From Acidimicrobiia bacterium (GTDB lineage Bacteria; Actinomycetota; Acidimicrobiia; Acidimicrobiales; Acidimicrobilacustridaceae): 17,033 nucleotides of DNA. The translations under genes and the position numbers were made by a program. The stretch lies in NCBI GenBank assembly GCA_018882825.1, contig VERC01000015.1, positions 1-17,033 on the forward strand. The letters are read 5' to 3'. This document shows, one piece after another, positions 1 to 7,057 of this stretch; the stretch's first letter is position 1; every line of letters begins with the position of its first letter. The notes under the pieces are model-generated. The model was not told the DNA's origin. It searched no databases and saw only the letters and a list, made by a program, of their open reading frames with translations.

Positions 1-1925
1 GTGTAGAGGTCGTCGAGGTAGTACTTGTTCTCGAGGAACGCGTACCCGGCGTGCGCCACCTTGCTGCGCTGGGTGAGTCCCCGAGGTCCGCGATTGCGCG
101 CGTAGTACTGGTAGGCGATGAAGAATCCGGCGGCGGCGAGGATGGTCGACACGACCGCCAGCCACGGCGTGAACTCCGCGTGCTGGAGCGACGGGAAGGC
201 GAAGGTCGGCTCGACGTAGTGCTCGAAGCGGGTGGTGAGGCTGCTCGACAACTTCAGGCCGAAGAAGCTCTTCGGGAAGTTGAGGAAGCCGAGGGCGAAG
301 GCGCACACCGCCAGGATCACCAGGGGAACGGTGATCACCTTCGGTGACTCGTGCGGGTGGGCGTGGCCCCGGTACTTCCCCCAGAAGGTCAGCAGATAGG
401 CCCGGCCCATGTAGGCGGCGGTCATGAACGCGGTGATGAGGCCGAAGATCAACATCAACGTGTAGGCGTTCTCCTGACCGGCGTTGGCGCCGGCGAGGAT
501 CTCGTCCTTCGACCAGAAGCCGGCCAAGGGGAAGATCCCGGCCAGTGCCAGTGTCGCCACCAGGAAGGTGGCGTTGGTGATCGGCATCTTCTTGCGCAGG
601 CCGCCCATCTCGCGCATGTCGAAGGTGTGGTGACAGGCGTGGCTGACCGAACCGGCGCCGAGGAAGAGGCAGGCCTTGAAGAAGGCGTGGGTGAAGAGGT
701 GGAAGACGCCGGCCGTCCATGCCCCGACACCGAGGGCCATCACCATGTAGCCCAGCTGGGAGATCGTCGAGTAGGCGAGGACCTTCTTGAGGTCCCACTG
801 CACGAAGGCCAACACGCCACCGATGATGGTGGTGAACCCTCCGATGAACGCGACGTAGTGCAGCGAGCTGCTCCCGATGGCCAGGCCACTGAAGAACACG
901 GCGTAGAGGCGGGCGATCAGGTAGACGCCGGCCACGACCATGGTGGCGGCGTGGATGAGAGCGGACACCGGGGTGGGGCCGGCCATGGCGTCCGGCAACC
1001 ACGTGTGCAACGGGAACTGGCCCGACTTCGACGTGACGCCTCCGAACAGGCACAGCGCACCGATGAGCAACAGGGTGGTGTTGGCCCCTCCGGAGAGTGC
1101 GTACTCGTTGAGGTGGAGGACGTTGAAACTGTTCCCCCCGGCGGCGAAGAAGGTGATGATCACGCCGACGATGAGGCCCATGTCACCCACGCGATTGGTG
1201 AGGAAGGCCTTGAGGGCCGCGTCGGTGTTCTTCTTCTCCTCCCACCAGTGACCGATCAGTCCGAACGAACAGACGCCGACCAACTCCCAGCCCACCAGCA
1301 TCTGGAGGGTGTTGGAGCTGAGCACGTAGAACAGCATCGACGCCGTGAACAACGAGAGGAACGCGTAGTAGTGCGTGAAGCGAACATCACCGTGCAGGTA
1401 CTCGGTGGAGTAGATGTGCACCAGCAGCGAGATGATGCAGACGGTGATGAGCATCATCGCCGCCAGACCGTCGACCAGGGTCCCGATCTCGAAGTCGATG
1501 CCGCCGACCGTGAACCACGTGGTCGTGCGCACGACGGGCGGCACCGACTCGTGCTCCCCGCCCTTCTCGCCACCGTGCTCCGAACCGTGCTCGGCACCGT
1601 GATCGGCGGACTCCGAGGTGACCGTCTTGCCCGATTCGGTGGTGGCCCCCTCGATCTCACCGGCGATGGTGGCGCCGTCCTGCGGGGTGAGGCCGTTGGC
1701 CTGGATGACGTCGGCCGCCAGCGCCGCACCGGTCGGCGGATGGTTGACCCGGTTGATCCACTGCCCGGCGACCACCACGGACAGGACGAGACAGATCGAG
1801 ACGGCACCGATTCCGATCCCGGCGGTGGCCTTGGTGCCGAGGCGCTTGCCGAAGAACAGGATCGTCGCGAACGACGCGGCCATCAGGGCGGGGATGATCC
1901 AGACCTTGTCGATGACGTTCAACAC
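1..1925 (-). CDS. nuoL: NADH-quinone oxidoreductase subunit L, second copy (3' end beyond window)
   Basis: This is a second NuoL-type pump, about 641 residues visible and cut at base 1 within the C-terminal part (ending near NKYYLDDLY, a usual NuoL motif). The start is a GTG at 1925, 2 bases after nuoK2, with GAAGGG upstream; a TTG follows as the next codon. Pump residues are E214 (LVGWELVGVCSFG), K299 (TSKSGQFPLHTWLPDAM), K416 (FFKACLF) and K472 (FWSKDE). The first inter-helix loop (about 58-140) is enlarged by some 50 residues compared with the first copy and holds a His/Glu-rich stretch at 107-127. HAHPHESPK occurs at about 520-528 as in many NuoL. Frame is intact throughout. nuoM and nuoN of this set, if they exist, are outside the window. 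Confidence 0.96.
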   Translation of the reverse strand, partial: MLNVIDKVWIIPALMAASFATILFFGKRLGTKATAGIGIGAVSICLVLSVVVAGQWINRVNHPPTGAALAADVIQANGLTPQDGATIAGEIEGATTESGKTVTSESADHGAEHGSEHGGEKGGEHESVPPVVRTTTWFTVGGIDFEIGTLVDGLAAMMLITVCIISLLVHIYSTEYLHGDVRFTHYYAFLSLFTASMLFYVLSSNTLQMLVGWELVGVCSFGLIGHWWEEKKNTDAALKAFLTNRVGDMGLIVGVIITFFAAGGNSFNVLHLNEYALSGGANTTLLLIGALCLFGGVTSKSGQFPLHTWLPDAMAGPTPVSALIHAATMVVAGVYLIARLYAVFFSGLAIGSSSLHYVAFIGGFTTIIGGVLAFVQWDLKKVLAYSTISQLGYMVMALGVGAWTAGVFHLFTHAFFKACLFLGAGSVSHACHHTFDMREMGGLRKKMPITNATFLVATLALAGIFPLAGFWSKDEILAGANAGQENAYTLMLIFGLITAFMTAAYMGRAYLLTFWGKYRGHAHPHESPKVITVPLVILAVCAFALGFLNFPKSFFGLKLSSSLTTRFEHYVEPTFAFPSLQHAEFTPWLAVVSTILAAAGFFIAYQYYARNRGPRGLTQRSKVAHAGYAFLENKYYLDDLY

Positions 1926-1927
1926 GA

Positions 1928-2242
1928 TCAGCCCTTCAACGCGTCGAGTTCGTCGACGGCGATGCTCTTGCGGTTGCGGAAGATCAGGAGGACGAGGGCG
2001 AGACCCACGCCCACCTCGGCGGCGGCCACGGCGATGACGAACAGGGCGAAGACCTGACCGGAGTAGTTGGCCCCACCGTCACTGCTCCACCATGCCCCGA
2101 AGGCCACGAGGTTGATGTTCACCGAGTTGAGGATCAACTCGATGGACATGAGCACGAGCACCGCATTGCGGCGCACGAGCACGCCGTAGAGGCCGATGCA
2201 GAAGAGGATGGCAGCGAGGAGGAGGAACTGGTTCAGGTACAT
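1928..2242 (-). CDS. nuoK: NADH-quinone oxidoreductase subunit K, second copy
   Basis: This is a second NuoK, 104 residues, three helices. The key membrane glutamates are E35 (LMSIELILNSVN) and E76 (VAAAEVGVGLAL), so the proton route through this subunit looks functional. The loop between helices 2 and 3 contains WWSSDGGANYS, longer than in the first copy by a few residues. The TGA stop is 2 bases before the GTG of the second nuoL. Confidence 0.95.
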   Translation of the reverse strand: MYLNQFLLLAAILFCIGLYGVLVRRNAVLVLMSIELILNSVNINLVAFGAWWSSDGGANYSGQVFALFVIAVAAAEVGVGLALVLLIFRNRKSIAVDELDALKG

Positions 2243-2751
2243 CAGTCGCGCCTCGCCAGGACGATGGCCCCGATGAGGGCGGCCAGGAGCAGGACCGACA
2301 GCACCTCGAAGGGCACCAGGTAGGTGGAGAAGATCGAGTCACTGACCTCGGAGGTGGTCTGGACGACCATGTCGCCGAACTCGCTGCCCCGGAAACCGTC
2401 GACGAGCGAGAAGGAGAGCAGTCCGAGCAGGGCGGCACCGACCACGAGGGCACCGATCTTGACCGAACCCCGATGATCGGCGTCGCGGGCGTCACCCGCC
2501 TGGGTGCGGGTGAGCATGATGCCGAACAGGAACAGCACGATGATGGCGCCGAGGTAGACGAGCACCTGTGTGATTGCGACGAACTCGGCGGCCAACAGGA
2601 TGAACTGCGCTCCCACGCCGGCCAGCACGATCACCAGCCACAGCGCGGCATGCATCACGTTCTGCGTCGTGACGACGCGGATGGCCGACAACACCATGAT
2701 GGCGGCGATCACGTAGAAGGCGATGTTCTGGGCGACCAGGAGGGCGAGCAT
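2242..2751 (-). CDS. nuoJ: NADH-quinone oxidoreductase subunit J, second copy
   Basis: This is a second NuoJ membrane subunit, 169 residues, starting [20 protein letters not shown] at the ATG sharing a base with the nuoI2 stop. Several hydrophobic helices are visible. The conserved third-helix signature FVAITQVLVYLGAIIVLFLF is present (about 59-78), with Gly kept and Tyr kept before it. A basic/acidic loop DARDADHRG follows. The C-terminus lacks the long acidic tail of the first copy. It is coupled to nuoK2 by TGATG. Confidence 0.94.
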   Translation of the reverse strand: MLALLVAQNIAFYVIAAIMVLSAIRVVTTQNVMHAALWLVIVLAGVGAQFILLAAEFVAITQVLVYLGAIIVLFLFGIMLTRTQAGDARDADHRGSVKIGALVVGAALLGLLSFSLVDGFRGSEFGDMVVQTTSEVSDSIFSTYLVPFEVLSVLLLAALIGAIVLARRD

Positions 2752-3260
2752 CAGCGCGGCACCTTCCTGACCTTGGCCTCGGATCCCGACTCGTAGGGCT
2801 CGAAGTCGGGCACCGTCTGCATCCACTGGTCGAGGCGTGACTTGTCATGGAGCAGGTCGGCGATGCGGATCTCCGAGTACTCGTGCTCCGGGCTCCAGAA
2901 CAGGGCGTCGAACGGGCACACCTCGACGCAGATCCCGCAGTACATGCACAGCGAGAAGTCGATGTCGAAACGATCGAGGGTGTTGACCTGACGGGGCTTG
3001 CCGCCCTCGCGTCGGGGCGGGGCCAGGGTCTTGTGCGCCTCGATGTAGATGCACCAGTCGGGGCACTCCCGGGCGCACAGCATGCACGAGGTGCAGTTCT
3101 CCTCGTGCAAGGCGATGACACCGCGGGCCCGGGGAGCCGGTTCCTCGCGCTCGTGCGGGTAACGGGTCGTCTGGGGTCCGTCCTTGAGCGTCTTGACCAT
3201 CTCGCCGAACGTGACGCCGAGACCCTTGACGAGACCGGGGACCTTGGGACGGGGCGGCAT
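2751..3260 (-). CDS. nuoI: NADH-quinone oxidoreductase subunit I, second copy
   Basis: This is a second 8Fe ferredoxin-like subunit, 169 residues, without the long C-terminal extension of the first copy. Both 4Fe-4S motifs are complete: Cys 56, 59, 62, 66 ([12 protein letters not shown]) and Cys 105, 108, 111, 115 ([12 protein letters not shown]). It can therefore still wire a peripheral donor to N2 of NuoB. In a complex without NuoEFG, this subunit would be the entry point for electrons, as NdhI is in cyanobacterial NDH-1. Sequence differs strongly from the first NuoI outside the Cys motifs, so it is not a recent duplicate. It is coupled at both ends by TGATG. Confidence 0.95.
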   Translation of the reverse strand: MPPRPKVPGLVKGLGVTFGEMVKTLKDGPQTTRYPHEREEPAPRARGVIALHEENCTSCMLCARECPDWCIYIEAHKTLAPPRREGGKPRQVNTLDRFDIDFSLCMYCGICVEVCPFDALFWSPEHEYSEIRIADLLHDKSRLDQWMQTVPDFEPYESGSEAKVRKVPR

Positions 3261-4300
3261 CAGAGGACCACCTTGAGGAGTGCGGTGATGACGATGTTGA
3301 CCAGAGCCAGCGGGATGAGCACCTTCCAGGCGAACGACTGGAGTTGGTCCTCACGGAATCGGGGGTAGGTGAAGCGAACCCAGAAGATGAGGAACGACAC
3401 CAGCATCACCTTGGCGAACAGCACCGCCGGTCCGAGCACGTAGTACCAGTCGCTGGAGGTCTCGAGCCACGGGACGGCCCAACCACCGAGGAAGAGGACG
3501 GCGGCGATGCCGGCGAACACGAAGGCGGTGGCGAACTCGGCCAGGAAGAAGAGGAGGAACCGGAAGCCGGTGTACTCGACCTGATAACCGCTGACGATCT
3601 CGGACTCGGCCACCGGCATGTCGAACGGGGGCTGCGTCAACTCGGCCTGGACGGCGGCGATGAAGATGAAGAAGCCCAGGAACTGCGTGAGGATGTAGGG
3701 GAAGCCGATGCCGGTCCAGCCGAAGATGGCACCGTCGGCCTGTTGCACGACGATCCCGTTGAGGCTCAGGGTTCCGGCCTGGATCACCACGCCGATGACG
3801 GCGAGCACCATCGGCAACTCGTAGGCGATGAGCTGGCCCGCGGCGCGCAACGCCCCCATGAGCGAGTACTTGCTGGCCGAGCCGTAGCCGGCCATGAGCA
3901 CACCGATCACCGACAGCGACGACACCGCCAGCACGTAGAACACGCCCACGTCGAGGTTGGCCACCACCAGGTGCATCGACGCCGGCAGGGCGACGTAGAG
4001 CAGGAGGGTCGACATCAGCACGACGAGGGGGGCGATCCGGAACACACGCAGATCGGCACCGTCGGGGGCGATGTCCTCCTTCTGCAGGAACTTCACGCCG
4101 TCGGCCAGCAACTGGAGCGTGCCGCGCGGGCCCGCTTCCTGGGGGCCGAGCCGACTCTGCATCCACGACATGACCTTGAACAGGAAGACCATGCCGAGGA
4201 TCAACGCCGTGGTGGGGACGACCGCGCTGATGACGAGGACCTTGATCAGCGTCGACAGCCAGTACGGCGGCGCGAAGGAGGCGGCGAGCAGGAGCGTCAT
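3260..4300 (-). CDS. nuoH: NADH-quinone oxidoreductase subunit H, second copy, divergent
   Basis: This is a second NuoH-family membrane subunit, 346 residues, starting at the ATG coupled to nuoD (ATGA). Family features are [13 protein letters not shown] (48-60), [15 protein letters not shown] (62-76), [21 protein letters not shown] (141-161) and [21 protein letters not shown] (223-243). It differs clearly from the first copy. The cytoplasmic motif before Q-x-R-x-G-P is LFK (40-42) instead of ERK. GPN is GPQ. The first Glu of the acidic loop is V230, leaving E232 and E234. These positions line the quinone tunnel in known structures. The frame is intact, with no sign of decay. It directly follows nuoD, where nuoE, nuoF and nuoG would stand in a full operon. 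An alternative reading as a hydrogenase membrane anchor is less likely given NuoA, NuoC and the loop motifs. Confidence 0.93.
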   Translation of the reverse strand: MTLLLAASFAPPYWLSTLIKVLVISAVVPTTALILGMVFLFKVMSWMQSRLGPQEAGPRGTLQLLADGVKFLQKEDIAPDGADLRVFRIAPLVVLMSTLLLYVALPASMHLVVANLDVGVFYVLAVSSLSVIGVLMAGYGSASKYSLMGALRAAGQLIAYELPMVLAVIGVVIQAGTLSLNGIVVQQADGAIFGWTGIGFPYILTQFLGFFIFIAAVQAELTQPPFDMPVAESEIVSGYQVEYTGFRFLLFFLAEFATAFVFAGIAAVLFLGGWAVPWLETSSDWYYVLGPAVLFAKVMLVSFLIFWVRFTYPRFREDQLQSFAWKVLIPLALVNIVITALLKVVL

Positions 4301-5472
4301 CGGTCGATGTCGCCCAGGATGAAGTAGAGACTGCCGAGGATCGAGATGAGATCGGGCACGTAGGCGCCGCGGGCGACCCACGGGACGATGGAGATGTTGT
4401 TGAACGACGCCGAGCGGATCTTGACCCGGAACGGCACGAGGTCACCCTTGGACACGACGTAGTAGCCCATCTCGCCCAGCGGGTTCTCGGTGGCGACATA
4501 GGCCTCGCCCTCGGGCACCTTGATGATGCGGGGCACCTTGGCCATCACCGGACCGGAGGGGATGGTGTCGAGCAGTTGCATGACGATCTTCGCCGCCTCG
4601 CGGGTCTCCTGCAGTCGCACCCAGGTGCGGGCGAAGCAGTCGCCGTCGGGGTGGGTCCACACCTTCCAGTCGGCCTTGTCGTAGACGAGCCCGGGCGGGC
4701 AGGAATCGCGACGCAGGTCCCAGTCGACGCCGGAGGCCCGCAGGTTGGCACCGGACAGTCCGTAGGACAGGCCGATCTCGGCCGGGATCACTCCGATGCC
4801 GCGGGTGCGGGCCTGGAAGATCTCGTTGCCGATGAGGAGGTCCTCCATCTCGTCGCAGAAGGCGAGGAGACGCTTCATGGCCAGGTGCGAGGACTCGACC
4901 CACCCCTTGGGGAGATCGTCCTTCAGGCCACCGATGCGGTCGAAGTTGGGGTGGAAGCGTCCGCCGGTGGCCGACTCGATCTGGTTGAGCACCCACTCGC
5001 GGTCGCGGAAGGCGTAGAACCCGGCGGTCATGCCGCCGAGTTGCAGACCGAAGTCCCCGAGGAACAACGAGATGTTGGCGATGCGCGACATCTCGAACAG
5101 GATCGTGCGGATCCACTGGGCCCTCGGCGGGGCCTCGACCCCCATCAACTTCTCGGCGGCGAGGATGAACGGGACCTCGTTGGCGAAACTGCCGAGCCAG
5201 TCGATGCGATTGATGAGGGCGTTGATCTGCGGATAGGTGCGGACCTCGGTGAGCTTCTCGTAGCCGCGGTGCATGTAGCCGCACACCGGCTCGGCCGAGA
5301 TGACCTGTTCACCGTCGAGCTTGGCGATGATGCGCAGCGTGCCGTGCGTGGCGGGATGCTGCGGACCCATGTTGAGCGTCATGCCCTCGGTCTCGAAGTC
5401 GAGGTTGACGCGGTTGTCGGTGGCCTCGGCGGCCAGAGCCGACACCGACTGCGGATCGGAGACGGCGGTCAC
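4297..5472 (-). CDS. nuoD: NADH-quinone oxidoreductase subunit D with altered quinone-site residues
   Basis: NuoD (49-kDa family, related to the NiFe-hydrogenase large subunit) forms the quinone headgroup site with NuoB. It has 391 residues from a GTG at 5472, behind a strong GAGGAGGAGGAG ribosome site. The family is certain: GPQHPATHGTLRI (36-48), GYMHRGYEK, FDRIGGLKDDLP, GIGVIPAEIGLSYGLSGANLRASG, and ENPLGEMGYYVVS near the C-terminus. H43 matches the quinone-binding His. However, the equally conserved Tyr (Thermus Y87) is Trp (W92 in NRIDWLGSF), and the Asp that partners the His (Thermus D139) is Gln (Q144 in FGLQLGGMT). A conserved His in the S-R-x-x-x-H helix is I134. The spacings 43-92 and 92-144 equal those recalled for Thermus, so the alignment is firm. 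No NiFe cysteine pairs are present. It is coupled to nuoH2 by ATGA. Confidence 0.95.
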   Translation of the reverse strand: MTAVSDPQSVSALAAEATDNRVNLDFETEGMTLNMGPQHPATHGTLRIIAKLDGEQVISAEPVCGYMHRGYEKLTEVRTYPQINALINRIDWLGSFANEVPFILAAEKLMGVEAPPRAQWIRTILFEMSRIANISLFLGDFGLQLGGMTAGFYAFRDREWVLNQIESATGGRFHPNFDRIGGLKDDLPKGWVESSHLAMKRLLAFCDEMEDLLIGNEIFQARTRGIGVIPAEIGLSYGLSGANLRASGVDWDLRRDSCPPGLVYDKADWKVWTHPDGDCFARTWVRLQETREAAKIVMQLLDTIPSGPVMAKVPRIIKVPEGEAYVATENPLGEMGYYVVSKGDLVPFRVKIRSASFNNISIVPWVARGAYVPDLISILGSLYFILGDIDR

Positions 5473-6137
5473 GACTCCTCCTCCTCGGCCGCGCCACCGG
5501 GGAGCGGCTCGACATCGACGATCCCGGGCCACGGACGCACCCGGCGCGACAGCAGCGGGAAGTCCTTGCGCAGCGGATGGCCCACGAAGTCGGTGGGCAG
5601 GTACATGTTGATCGGGTTGGGATGACCGACGAAGGTGATGCCGAACATCTCGCGGGCCTCGCGCTCGTGCCAGTCGGCGCCGGCGAAGACACCGGACCAG
5701 GTGGCGATGGAGAGATCGTCGTCGGGCAGGTCGGCCTTGAAGGTGATCCCCATCCCGTGGGTGACCGAGTACAGACGAGCGAGCACCTGGAAGCGGGTGT
5801 CGCCGCCGGCGTAGCCGGTGGTCATGGGAACGGGTTCCTTGGCCACCGGCGGATCGACGACCAGGTCCTCCTGCGCGTCCATGTCCCGACCGAAGGGCGA
5901 CGGCAGCCAGTCGATGGCCGAGATGAAGTCGAAGAACCGGTAGCCCATGGCCCGGGCCGCCTGCGCGGTGTCGAGCCAGCGGTCGCGGTGCACCCGCACC
6001 CACAGGTCGTCACCGGCCCGGATGTGCGAGCCGACGACCCCGTCACCGAGGCGCGCCGTCAGGTCGGCGAGTGCCGCCTCACGGACCTCGTCGGAGGCGA
6101 CCTCGATCTCGGTGGTCTCGGTCTCAGCCGGTGACAC
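5469..6137 (-). CDS. nuoC: NADH-quinone oxidoreductase subunit C
   Basis: NuoC (30-kDa subunit family) is a peripheral-arm protein that holds NuoD and NuoI together; it has no cofactor. It has 222 residues from a GTG at 6137, preceded by GAAGGGTGAGG. A longer in-frame reading upstream lies wholly inside nuoB and lacks homology. The family signature is clear in [18 protein letters not shown] (about 167-184), followed by [17 protein letters not shown] region around residues 85-110 ([18 protein letters not shown]) is an acidic, Pro-containing insertion-like loop. nuoC and nuoD are separate, unlike the E. coli fused nuoCD. The stop overlaps the nuoD start as GTGA. Confidence 0.95.
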   Translation of the reverse strand: MSPAETETTEIEVASDEVREAALADLTARLGDGVVGSHIRAGDDLWVRVHRDRWLDTAQAARAMGYRFFDFISAIDWLPSPFGRDMDAQEDLVVDPPVAKEPVPMTTGYAGGDTRFQVLARLYSVTHGMGITFKADLPDDDLSIATWSGVFAGADWHEREAREMFGITFVGHPNPINMYLPTDFVGHPLRKDFPLLSRRVRPWPGIVDVEPLPGGAAEEEES

Positions 6138-6624
6138 TGGCCTCACCCTTCCAACGCTGCGACATGTCCTCGTGGGCGATGCGCTCCTGCAGGAGGATGA
6201 TCCCTTCCAACAGGGCCTCGGGTCGGGGCGGACATCCGGGGACGTACACATCGACCGGGATCAACTGATCGACACCCTTGGTCACCGAGTAGCTGTCCCA
6301 GTAGGGACCGCCACAGTTGGCGCACGAGCCCATGGAGATCACGTACTTCGGATCGGGCATCTGCTCGTAGAGACGCACGACGGCCGGCGCCAACTTGTCG
6401 GTCACCGTGCCGGCGATCACCACGAGATCGGCCTGCCGGGGACTGGCCGGGAAGGGGATGACGCCGAGACGCATCACGTCGTAGCGCGGCGAGGCGAAGG
6501 CCGCGCCCATCTCGATCGCGCAGCAGGCCAGTCCCCACTGGTAGGCCCAGATGGAGTACTTGCGACTGACGTTGAGGAGCTTGGCCAGCGGCTTGGGCAA
6601 CTTCCCCTTCTCTACGAGGCCCAT
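6124..6624 (-). CDS. nuoB: NADH-quinone oxidoreductase subunit B, cluster N2 subunit
   Basis: NuoB binds 4Fe-4S cluster N2, the final electron donor to the quinone bound between NuoB, NuoD and NuoH. It has 166 residues from the ATG at 6624, chosen because the family's N-terminus starts there and AAGAAGGTG lies at ribosome-binding distance. All N2 ligands are visible: the tandem C34-C35 (GLACCAIEM), C101 (MGSCANCGG) and C131 (VPGCPPRPE). An extra C104 follows C101, where many relatives have Ser or Thr. The start lies within the end of nuoA, and the end overlaps nuoC by 14 bases, so A-B-C-D should be translationally coupled. Confidence 0.96.
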   Translation of the reverse strand: MGLVEKGKLPKPLAKLLNVSRKYSIWAYQWGLACCAIEMGAAFASPRYDVMRLGVIPFPASPRQADLVVIAGTVTDKLAPAVVRLYEQMPDPKYVISMGSCANCGGPYWDSYSVTKGVDQLIPVDVYVPGCPPRPEALLEGIILLQERIAHEDMSQRWKGEASVTG

Positions 6625-6989
6625 GTCAGCACCTTCTTGCGCCAGGCGTAGAGGAGACCGATGGCGAGGATCGCCACGAAGATCAGCATCTCCACGAGAC
6701 CGAACACCCCGTAGACCTCGAGTTGGGTGGCCCACGGGAAGATGAACACCGCCTCGACATCGAACATGACGAAGAGGAGGGCGTAGACGTAGTAGCGGAT
6801 CTGGCTCTGCGACCAGCCGGTGCCGACCGGATCGACACCCGACTCGTAGACGAGGTACTTCTGCTCCTGGGGTCGCTTGGGACGGAGGATCCCGCCCAGG
6901 GCCAGGAGTCCGGCGCCGAGGCCCAGACCGACGCCCGCGAAGATCGCCACCGTCAGGTACTGCCTGACGAAATCGGAGTACTCGGTCAT
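6612..6989 (-). CDS. nuoA: NADH-quinone oxidoreductase subunit A (first gene of second set)
   Basis: NuoA is a three-helix membrane subunit beside NuoH; its loop between helices 1 and 2 lines the approach to the quinone chamber. It has 125 residues, normal length. The conserved block [14 protein letters not shown] and [15 protein letters not shown] is intact, with E49 in the loop and D77/E79 in the second helix, matching the acidic residues known to matter in E. coli NuoA. The common Cys of the Y-E-C-G form is Ser here, a frequent variant. It begins the second gene set after a 68-base gap. The TAG stop lies inside nuoB, overlapping it by 13 bases. It could in principle serve the first complex too, if that operon lacks its own nuoA outside the window. 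Confidence 0.95.
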   Translation of the reverse strand: MTEYSDFVRQYLTVAIFAGVGLGLGAGLLALGGILRPKRPQEQKYLVYESGVDPVGTGWSQSQIRYYVYALLFVMFDVEAVFIFPWATQLEVYGVFGLVEMLIFVAILAIGLLYAWRKKVLTWAS

Positions 6990-6995
6990 CGGCCG

Positions 6996-7026
6996 CCGAC
7001 CCTAACAGTCGGACCGAACGGGTCGG
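6996..7026 (-). repeat. 7-bp inverted repeat upstream of nuoA
   Basis: On the minus strand CCGACCC (7026-7020) is followed, after 17 bases, by GGGTCGG (7002-6996). This could form a GC-rich hairpin ending 6 bases before the nuoA ATG. In a GC-rich genome a chance 7-bp match is plausible. If real, it could hide the nuoA start region, act as an operator or slow polymerase between the two gene sets. No T-run follows it. Confidence 0.35.
6999..7004 (-). promoter_or_regulatory. Candidate -10 element (TAGGGT) for the second gene set
   Basis: TAGGGT fits the actinobacterial TANNNT -10 pattern and ends 9 bases before the nuoA ATG, which would give a leaderless or nearly leaderless message. No convincing -35 is seen at the expected distance. 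nuoA lacks a strong Shine-Dalgarno; the only alternative is AGGG inside this same hexamer, 10 bases from the ATG. The two readings compete, so this stays a weak candidate. Confidence 0.22.
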
Positions 7027-7057
7027 GAAATCCCTCGGTGGCCATGGGACGACACGA

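Larger units (their letters stand above)
6990..7057 (-). other. 68-base intergenic gap separating the two nuo gene sets
   Basis: This is the only gap longer than about 25 bases in the window. It separates nuoN of the first set from nuoA of the second. It holds a 7-bp inverted repeat and a possible -10 hexamer, listed separately. No U-run follows the inverted repeat on the minus strand, so it does not look like a classical terminator. Nothing else is recognisable here. Confidence 0.8.

Noticed and set aside
940..1010. Similar DNA to 11525-11600 as a direct repeat or recombination site
   Set aside because: Both stretches encode the highly conserved GPTPVSALIHAATMV helix of NuoL; similarity follows the protein motif and stops outside it.
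1..4300. Second L/K/J/H/I block as an Mrp-type antiporter or group 4 hydrogenase arm
   Set aside because: The presence of typical NuoA, B, C, D, H, I, J, K in complex I order, with no MrpB, E, F or G-like genes, makes a complex I variant far more likely.
1928..4300. Second H-I-J-K copies as decaying pseudogenes after duplication
   Set aside because: All frames are intact, starts and stops are coupled, and catalytic Cys and pump Glu/Lys residues are kept.
4297..5472. nuoD as a NiFe-hydrogenase large subunit, given its lost quinone residues
   Set aside because: The C-x2-C pairs that bind Ni-Fe are absent at both ends; only a single Cys (C64) occurs near the first site, and the chain ends in GDIDR. 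NuoA and NuoC partners also fit complex I.
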